In this document: piece after piece, positions 58,504-64,000 of the stretch
Numbering within the stretch: position 1 is the stretch's first letter
Layout: each line of letters opens with the position of its first letter
Origin: Citricoccus sp. K5
GTDB taxonomy: Bacteria; Actinomycetota; Actinomycetes; Actinomycetales; Micrococcaceae
Length of the DNA: 64,000 nt
Assembly (NCBI RefSeq): GCF_902506195.1
Contig: NZ_LR732819.1
Span: forward strand, 25,193 to 89,192
Direction of reading: 5' to 3'
Translations under genes and position numbers: made by a program
Notes under the pieces: generated by a model
Told to the model about the DNA's origin: nothing
Databases searched by the model: none
What the model saw: only the letters and a program-made list of their open reading frames with translations

Positions 58504-59421
58504 TCAGGCCGCGATGGTCGCGGGGGTGTACTTGGCTGGGGTGAGGTAGGGAGTGCCGCCGTTCTTGGCGGAGCGGGTGCCGGCCTTGCGGCCGTCTTCG
58601 GTCACGATGGCCCGGGCGTTGCCGGCGGAGCCGAGGATCCGGGACTTGCACCGCTTGGTCTCCGCGACGGCGGTCTTCTCGGCGTCGATTGCTGCCCAGA
58701 GCTCGAGGGCCCACCACTCCGGGATGACGGCTTCGGCTTCCGGGTCGATGTCCGGGTGCATGCGGCGCACCGCGGCGAGGGTGGCGTCCGACCCGTCCCA
58801 GTCGGGGGCGATGTCCTTGGCCACGTGGTGTTCCCACACGGCGACCATCGCGAGGATGTCGTCCATGTCGGCGGCCACGTCCTCCCAGTGGATGACGTAG
58901 AGACGGAACTCCATGTTCACGAGGGCGGCCACGTAGACGGTGCGGGCGCCGGTGATCCACATCTGCCACGCCACCTGGGCCATGTAGTCCGCCGGGACGT
59001 CGCAGGTGCCGGCCTTGCCCCACTCGTCGCCGTTGTAGGCGGTCTTGACCTCACCGAGCGCCCAGGGGGTGCGACGGCGGCCCTCGTAGATCAGGGCGTC
59101 AGGGGTGGCGATGTGGGCGGGGTTGTCCGGGTGGACGAAGGTGGCGCCCTCGGTGACTCGGTTGCCGGGCAGCTGGTCGGCGAGCCACTGACGGATGGCC
59201 GGCTCGAGGTAGGTGCCGCGCTCGGTGGCCTTGTTGCCTTCCTCGTTCTCGAGGCGGCCGGTGGCTCGGGCCCACAAGCTGTAGGCGGAGTCCCACTTGC
59301 TGATGCCGAGGATCGCGGGGACCTTCGATGCGGACACGGTGCGCGCCCATTCATCAGAGCCGGGGGTGAGGGGTTCGGTCTGCGTGGCAAGGAACGTGGT
59401 GTGTTCGTATTTGGTGCTCAT
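58504..59421 (-). CDS. YqaJ-type exonuclease, copy 2
   Basis: Identical to 14019..14936 (305 residues). Confidence 0.92.
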   Translation of the reverse strand: MSTKYEHTTFLATQTEPLTPGSDEWARTVSASKVPAILGISKWDSAYSLWARATGRLENEEGNKATERGTYLEPAIRQWLADQLPGNRVTEGATFVHPDNPAHIATPDALIYEGRRRTPWALGEVKTAYNGDEWGKAGTCDVPADYMAQVAWQMWITGARTVYVAALVNMEFRLYVIHWEDVAADMDDILAMVAVWEHHVAKDIAPDWDGSDATLAAVRRMHPDIDPEAEAVIPEWWALELWAAIDAEKTAVAETKRCKSRILGSAGNARAIVTEDGRKAGTRSAKNGGTPYLTPAKYTPATIAA

Positions 59422-59435
59422 GATGGGTGTCGCTT

Positions 59436-59540
59436 TCAGGAGAGGCCGGACTGGCCGAAGATCAGGAAGGGGAGGCTGGCGGAGAAGAAGATCGCCACGA
59501 GCAGGAGCAGGTCGGTGGCGTCTCGGATCAGGCGGCCCAT
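59436..59540 (-). CDS. 34-residue membrane peptide, copy 2
   Basis: Identical to 14951..15055. Confidence 0.45.
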   Translation of the reverse strand: MGRLIRDATDLLLLVAIFFSASLPFLIFGQSGLS

Positions 59541-59704
59541 GCGTGGTCCACCTCTTCCGGGTCGGCGGCGTTGATGTCCGGGCCGCCGTGCTCGGGGCAG
59601 AGGTCATGCCAAGGGGCAGTGTCGGCCGCGCAGTACTCGGCCGGTTCCGGGTCGATGTAGTTGGAGGCCGGGCTGACCTCGATGTCACACATGCCGTACT
59701 TCAC
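59528..59704 (-). CDS. small Cys/His acidic protein, copy 2
   Basis: Identical to 15043..15219 (58 residues, GTG start). Confidence 0.5.
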   Translation of the reverse strand: MKYGMCDIEVSPASNYIDPEPAEYCAADTAPWHDLCPEHGGPDINAADPEEVDHAWAA

Positions 59705-59877
59705 TTGGTGCTCCTCTTGATGAGATGTTCGACGGCGGCTTCGGTGACCTTCCACGCGCCGCGCTTCGAGAACCGGGTGCCCTTGAGCTCACCGGCCCGG
59801 AGCCGGGCCCGGGTCGTGTCGGGGTGTTCGTTGAGGCGCTCAGCGGCCTGCTTCACAGACAGGAGAACGGTCGGCAT
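59701..59877 (-). CDS. excisionase-like protein, copy 2
   Basis: Identical to 15216..15392 (58 residues, HTH_17 type). Confidence 0.75.
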   Translation of the reverse strand: MPTVLLSVKQAAERLNEHPDTTRARLRAGELKGTRFSKRGAWKVTEAAVEHLIKRSTK

Positions 59878-60164
59878 CAGGCGGCCCTCACCATCTGTGA
59901 CTCGTGGAGGCCCCAAGCCCAGGAGCCGCCGCCGTGACGGGAGCGGGTGGTGGAGTTGACCGGGCGCACCTTGGTGATGAGGTTGCGGCTGGATGCGATG
60001 CCGAAGGCCCGGCCCACCGCGTTCGGGTGGTGCGGTTCGGGGAGATCCCGGCGCAGGTCGTCGGCGGTCACAGTGCCCACGGCGTTGGCGCGGCGAACGA
60101 TGTAGTCGATCGCGTCAGCCATCCATGCGCCCGGGTCCTGCTCGAGGACTGCGGGGCGGCTCAT
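59877..60164 (-). CDS. hypothetical early protein, copy 2
   Basis: Identical to 15392..15679 (95 residues). Confidence 0.6.
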   Translation of the reverse strand: MSRPAVLEQDPGAWMADAIDYIVRRANAVGTVTADDLRRDLPEPHHPNAVGRAFGIASSRNLITKVRPVNSTTRSRHGGGSWAWGLHESQMVRAA

Positions 60165-60487
60165 GCCGGCACCCCGTGGATGCGAGGCGAGAGCCCGCGT
60201 CGTGCGGTCGGGGTGAGGAGATCGACGTCGATGCCGTACATGGCGGCGATGTCCTGAATCACCCAGTCGGGGATGTTTCGGGATCCACGTTCGTAGTGAG
60301 CGACGGTTGCTCGGCCGATCTGCAGGGCGTTGGCGATGTCCTGCTGTCCGACAGGGCGGCCGAAAAGGTCGTTGCGGATGAGGTGGATATTGGAACGGAT
60401 GAAGCGCAGCCGCTTGCCGACGGCGATTCGTTCGTCATCTGTGGTTTCTGGTGCCCCTATTGCGAAGGGGAGGGTTGCGGTGTTCAT
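60161..60487 (-). CDS. Cro-like XRE regulator, copy 2
   Basis: Identical to 15676..16002 (108 residues). Confidence 0.8.
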   Translation of the reverse strand: MNTATLPFAIGAPETTDDERIAVGKRLRFIRSNIHLIRNDLFGRPVGQQDIANALQIGRATVAHYERGSRNIPDWVIQDIAAMYGIDVDLLTPTARRGLSPRIHGVPA

Positions 60488-60680
60488 GCATGAACCGTAC
60501 CGCAACGTTGTTACATCTGTCCAGCAATCGCACCGCAACATGGAGGTGCAACACGCATAACCGCACGTCAATCACGCATCCACGTACATGAATCACATGC
60601 GTGTCTCACACTCAAATGGCGCAACCCATGACATGTTCCATTCTTGGTGTTGCACCTCAATCGGCCCCAAACTTGAGGTC
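60488..60680. promoter_or_regulatory. divergent immunity control region, copy 2
   Basis: Identical to 16003-16195; the 12-bp inverted repeats are at 60543-60554 and 60647-60658. Confidence 0.6.
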
Positions 60681-61226
60681 ATGAGCGAACAGGACACCTA
60701 CCAACGACTCGGCGCACTCGCCGACCAGCAACTCAAACTGAGCCATGAATCTCGCAGGCAGTTCATCCTCCGCATCGGAGCATCCGAGAACACCGTCTCC
60801 GACTTCATCAAGGGCAAGCGCATCCCCACCACCAGAATCCTCCGGGCCGTGGCCGAAGGCCTCGAGTGGGACTGGTCGAAAGTCACCCAGGCCATCGCCT
60901 CAGACTCCGACCCTGCTGACCTTCAGCTAACCGACCTTCAGTCCGACCCTTGGACCAGCGCCAGCACCAGCACCGTCTCGAGCGAGATCTTCGACGCGTC
61001 CGATGACGCCCTCCTCGTAGAGCTCACTCGACGGCTCGCTGACCGGAATGCCACCATCCGAGAATTGCAAGCACGTCTCCAGAACGCCCAATCTGCGCCC
61101 GACGACGCCGAACCCGGCCTTCCGCCCAACGTCTACGAGTTGGCGGCCGACAAGGACCGGTCCGGTCATGGCCGAGCCATCCGGGACGAGATTGACAGTG
61201 CAGGGGAGGAGTCGCAGGACAGCTAA
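60681..61226 (+). CDS. XRE immunity repressor, copy 2
   Basis: Identical to 16196..16741 (181 residues). Two copies of the repressor and its operators would both be silenced in a dimeric lysogen. Confidence 0.8.
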   Translation: MSEQDTYQRLGALADQQLKLSHESRRQFILRIGASENTVSDFIKGKRIPTTRILRAVAEGLEWDWSKVTQAIASDSDPADLQLTDLQSDPWTSASTSTVSSEIFDASDDALLVELTRRLADRNATIRELQARLQNAQSAPDDAEPGLPPNVYELAADKDRSGHGRAIRDEIDSAGEESQDS

Positions 61227-61273
61227 CGCGTCCGGGCTGCTCAGTACCGTCCATCGAATGGAGGTGTTGCGAA

Positions 61274-61657
61274 GTGCCCGAACGAATCGCGGCGGCCCTG
61301 GGCATCCCCGTCCTTGCCGCTCGACTCCCCATCAACCTCGCCGGCGTCACCGACGGCTCACGGATCTGGGTCGATGACCGACTCACCGAAGTGGAACGGC
61401 GGTGCGCCATCGCCCACGAGCTCGTCCACATCGACGCCGGGCACACCCATCACCAGCCCCCGAAGATCGAAACATGGGTACGGCGCCAGGCCGCCGAGTG
61501 GCTCATCCCATGGGAAGCCCTGTGGCGGCACCGCCACGTGGTCAACCTCCACGAACTCGCCGACCACCTCGAGGTGACCCACCCAGTCCTCCTCGACCGG
61601 CTCCACCACCTCACCGACCACCAGAAGCACCAACTCGCAGAAGGACTCGCACCATGA
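61274..61657 (+). CDS. ImmA/IrrE-family metallopeptidase, copy 2
   Basis: Identical to 16789..17172 (127 residues, HELVH). Confidence 0.9.
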   Translation: MPERIAAALGIPVLAARLPINLAGVTDGSRIWVDDRLTEVERRCAIAHELVHIDAGHTHHQPPKIETWVRRQAAEWLIPWEALWRHRHVVNLHELADHLEVTHPVLLDRLHHLTDHQKHQLAEGLAP

Positions 61658-62253
61658 AGAAGAAGTTCACCGCCACAGTCCTGCCCCTGCGGGAGGAGCT
61701 GGTGGACAACGACGGCAAACCGTCCACCATCAGTTATCGACCCATCCTCATCGAAGATTCCAGCGGCAAAGAGGTTCGCAAGGATCTCCGTGCCGCCGAC
61801 AACCGTGAGGACATTGAGGCCAAGATCGACGGCGCCGGCTACAAGGTGGACCGCTGGGACGGTGACGTAGCCCTGCTGTCGTACAAGCCCATGGATGGCG
61901 CGCAGAAGACGCTCGTCGGATGCTTCGCGGCGTTCATGGTCGGGCTCCTGCTGCTACTCGGCGGATGTATGGCGCTAATGAACGGAGCATTCAGTGATGA
62001 CGACAGCGACGAGCCGCACGAGGGCCTGGCGATCGTCTCGTGTGAACGACTCGTGAAGGACAAGCTCAAGGCCCCATCCACAGCGAAGTTTTCGGGGCAG
62101 TCAGCGACCGGCTCTGGGAACTCGTGGACCTCGACCGGCACCGTTGAGTCGCAGAACAGCTTCGGGGCGATGGTCGCCAACCGCTACACATGCTCGGTGA
62201 AGTTTGATTCAGACGGCACCTACACGGGTACAGCTTCAGTCACCAGCCGATGA
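61654..62253 (+). CDS. single-pass membrane protein, copy 2
   Basis: Identical to 17169..17768 (199 residues). Confidence 0.75.
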   Translation: MKKKFTATVLPLREELVDNDGKPSTISYRPILIEDSSGKEVRKDLRAADNREDIEAKIDGAGYKVDRWDGDVALLSYKPMDGAQKTLVGCFAAFMVGLLLLLGGCMALMNGAFSDDDSDEPHEGLAIVSCERLVKDKLKAPSTAKFSGQSATGSGNSWTSTGTVESQNSFGAMVANRYTCSVKFDSDGTYTGTASVTSR

Positions 62254-62282
62254 TTCCAATTTCACGTAGAAGGACTCGCACC

Positions 62283-62747
62283 ATGAAGCACCGTCTCGCA
62301 CCCTTTGCACTCGCCACCGCGGCTACCCTGCTCGCACTGACAGGGTGCGGAGACCCGGAACCTGAGGCCCGGGAATCAGCGTCACAGCAAGCTGAGATGA
62401 AGGCCGCACTCGAAGCTATGGGCCCACGGGATGTGCTGATCGAAGTGGAAGCCGTGAAGCCGCATGAGTTCAACTCGGCCACTGGCAAGGATCCGTCGGC
62501 CATGGTCACCCTGACGGGCGTCGATGGGACCGAACAGGGGACCTACACACTGCCCCTCCAGAACAAGACGGGGACGTCTGGGGTTACGCGCAAGATGGAC
62601 GCTGGGGAGATCGTCTCAATGAGCGCCCAGCTGCAGGAGGGGGCGGCAGGGGTCCTGTGCCGGATCAGTGTTGACGATGAGGTCGTGGCGGAAAAGTCCT
62701 CATCTGGTCGCTACTCGGTAGCGTCCTGCGTGGCCACCATCGAATGA
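62283..62747 (+). CDS. phage lipoprotein, copy 2
   Basis: Identical to 17798..18262 (154 residues, LTGC lipobox). Confidence 0.8.
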   Translation: MKHRLAPFALATAATLLALTGCGDPEPEARESASQQAEMKAALEAMGPRDVLIEVEAVKPHEFNSATGKDPSAMVTLTGVDGTEQGTYTLPLQNKTGTSGVTRKMDAGEIVSMSAQLQEGAAGVLCRISVDDEVVAEKSSSGRYSVASCVATIE

Positions 62748-63859
62748 GCCGCGTCGTCGACCTCTGGATGCGGAAGGACAAGAGCCGGACCGCCCGGTAC
62801 GGGAAGGGCAAGCGCTGGCAGGCGATCCGCACGAACGGCCGCGGCGCCGAGGAGAAGAAGTCCTTCGATCTGAAGGACGAAGCAATCGAATGGGCTCACG
62901 ACAAGAGCAAGCGGGGCGCCGCAGATCCGATTTCGGTCACCGAGTACGCCGCACAGTGGGAGGCTCGTCAGATCCATCAGCGGAAGTCATCGCGGGACAC
63001 GATCGCGTCCACGGTTCGGCTCAGCATCGTGCCAGCACTGGGGGACAAGGTCATGGACGAGGTCACGCGGGCCGAGGTCCAGGATGCCGTGCTGGCCTGG
63101 TCTCAGGACTACAAGCTGGCCCCGTCCACCGTCCGACGGACGTACTCGTACCTCAGTGGGATCTTCACGGAAGCCGCACTGGATGGCGTGGTGGAGAAGT
63201 CGCCGTGCGTGAAGATCAGGTTGCCCCCACTCTCTTCGGAACGGATCGTGCCGCTCACGGTCGAGCAGGTCCAGACGATCGCGGACACCATCCTGCCGCG
63301 GTACCGGGAGGTCGTCCTCGTGGTTGCGGCCACCGGTTTGCGCCCGGGGGAGTGGCGTGGCCTGACCGCGGACCGCGTTGACCTGAAGAACGGCTTCATC
63401 ACCGTGGACCGCCAGAACCGAGGGGACTCTCCGATGCCGACCTTCGGGCCCCTCAAGACACCGTTCTCACGCCGGGTTCTGAGCGTTGGACCAGCCACAC
63501 TTGAGGTGTTGCGCCCTCTGGTCGAGAACCCGGGGCCGGAGGGTCTCGTCTTCCATTACGGCGGTGAGGGATTCTCCCGAAACCGAGCCTCCGGCGTCTG
63601 GTCGAGAATGCGCACCAAGCTGCCATGGGCGGGCCCGGGGTTCCATCAGCTGCGGCATCACCACGCGTCGGTGCTCCTGTCCCAGGGTGCATCGGTGGTG
63701 GCAGTCGCCCGCCGGCTGGGGCACAAGGACGGCACGGAGACGCTGCAGACCTACGCTCACGTGATGCCCGAGGACGACTCCATGCTGGTGGGTCTGTCGG
63801 ACGGTCTGATCAAGCTCAACCGCCACAAAACCGCCACAGACCCGGCGAAGGTCGCGTAA
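62744..63859 (+). CDS. int: tyrosine integrase, copy 2
   Basis: Identical to 18259..19374 (371 residues). In this copy the gene ends 46 bp before host DNA. Confidence 0.97.
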   Translation: MSRVVDLWMRKDKSRTARYGKGKRWQAIRTNGRGAEEKKSFDLKDEAIEWAHDKSKRGAADPISVTEYAAQWEARQIHQRKSSRDTIASTVRLSIVPALGDKVMDEVTRAEVQDAVLAWSQDYKLAPSTVRRTYSYLSGIFTEAALDGVVEKSPCVKIRLPPLSSERIVPLTVEQVQTIADTILPRYREVVLVVAATGLRPGEWRGLTADRVDLKNGFITVDRQNRGDSPMPTFGPLKTPFSRRVLSVGPATLEVLRPLVENPGPEGLVFHYGGEGFSRNRASGVWSRMRTKLPWAGPGFHQLRHHHASVLLSQGASVVAVARRLGHKDGTETLQTYAHVMPEDDSMLVGLSDGLIKLNRHKTATDPAKVA

Positions 63860-63905
63860 ACACTGGTCGGCTCACAGAACCCGGCGTACAAGCCAGCCTG
63901 TCCCG
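63818..63905. other. attR: integrase-side arm plus att core edge
   Basis: It contains the two integrase-side 10-mers (63818-63827, 63829-63838) and the sequence up to tcccg at 63905, but not the far-side arm sites found at 19543-19563. Host DNA starts at 63906. This is the arrangement expected of an attR half-site. Confidence 0.75.
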
Positions 63906-63907
63906 TC

Positions 63908-63953
63908 AGACGCGAAGAACCCCCGCCGTGCACGGCGGGGGTTCTTCGCGTCT
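63908..63953. terminator. 46-bp perfect palindrome, bidirectional terminator
   Basis: agacgcgaagaacccccgcc pairs fully with its complement across gtgcac, giving up to a 23-bp stem with no mismatch. It starts three bases after the phage edge. It probably ends the host gene on its right and may shield it from the integrase operon. Confidence 0.85.
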
Positions 63954-63958
63954 ACAGG

Positions 63959-64000
63959 CTACTGCCCCTTCTCAGGAGCCTCCGGGGCGCCCGGGGAGTC
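63959..64000 (-). CDS. possible 3' end of a host gene
   Basis: On the minus strand 13 codons (DSPGAPEAPEKGQ) end in TAG six bases before the terminator stem. The acidic Pro-rich tail is plausible for a C-terminus, but the frame cannot be confirmed from so little sequence. Confidence 0.25.
   Translation of the reverse strand, partial: DSPGAPEAPEKGQ

Larger units (their letters stand above)
19421..63905. mobile_element. complete temperate siphophage genome (prophage copy 2)
   Basis: 44,485 bp from the attP junction to attR. Gene content is a full siphophage: packaging, head, connector, tail with tape measure, lysis, recombination, immunity and integrase. The order is permuted at att, as for an integrated circle. 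Confidence 0.9.
44486..63905. repeat. right copy of 19.4-kb direct repeat
   Basis: The counterpart of 1-19420. Its right end at 63905 is followed by unrelated DNA, fixing the att crossover edge. Confidence 0.97.
63906..64000. other. flanking DNA, probably host chromosome
   Basis: Unrelated to the sequence following the same point at 19421. It contains a long terminator palindrome and, beyond it, a minus-strand frame that could be a gene end. Confidence 0.7.

Overview
The window is almost entirely temperate phage DNA from a high-GC Gram-positive (actinobacterial) host. The evidence is the strong G+C bias, frequent GTG starts, GGAGG ribosome-binding sites and the style of the phage proteins (MuF, HK97 gp10, Bet/RecT, YqaJ, VRR-NUC, ImmA with an XRE repressor, NrdH). 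A Micrococcales host is a guess. No rRNA, tRNA, CRISPR array or insertion sequence was recognised.

The dominant structural fact is a direct repeat. Positions 1-19420 reappear at 44486-63905 (offset 44485) with the same open frames throughout. One full circularly permuted phage genome therefore runs from 19421 to 63905 (44,485 bp), preceded by the right-hand part of a second identical genome (1-19420). The join at 19420/19421 looks like an intact attP (phage DNA on both sides). At 63905 the phage sequence stops and about 95 bp of probable host DNA, containing a long perfect terminator palindrome, follows (attR). The simplest readings are a tandem double lysogen or an assembly that unrolled circular or concatemeric phage DNA.

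Layout of one genome, left to right: attP/attL side; a left-end accessory block (19568-22000: helicase-associated-repeat protein, Tat-exported protein, extra M23 peptidase); a strong terminator (22231-22266); lysis genes (holin, M23 endolysin, small membrane proteins); tail tip and fibre, distal tail protein, tape measure, gpG/gpGT chaperones with a -1 slippery site, tail tube; head-tail connectors; capsid, decoration protein, protease with nested scaffold, MuF, portal, large terminase. All of these read leftward on the minus strand. The repeated part holds a small terminase candidate, many small zinc-binding or one-helix membrane proteins, regulators (XRE; an XRE-excisionase-type fusion), a VRR-NUC nuclease, a short replication protein, NrdH, SSB, Bet/RecT, an HNH endonuclease, a YqaJ exonuclease, an excisionase-like protein and a Cro-like regulator, again mostly leftward. 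A divergent control region (16003-16195) then separates these from a rightward lysogeny operon: XRE repressor, ImmA-type protease, membrane protein, lipoprotein, tyrosine integrase.

On this plan sit several likely lysogen-expressed accessory genes (morons): the membrane-protein trio at 2800-4867, a three-helix protein (8529), a zinc-ribbon/DUF4145 protein (9515) and a secreted small protein (10483). They are often on the opposite strand from the surrounding operon and look A+T richer. They are the best places to look for superinfection exclusion, anti-phage or host-altering functions. Full descriptions of repeated genes are given at the first copy; second-copy entries are short.
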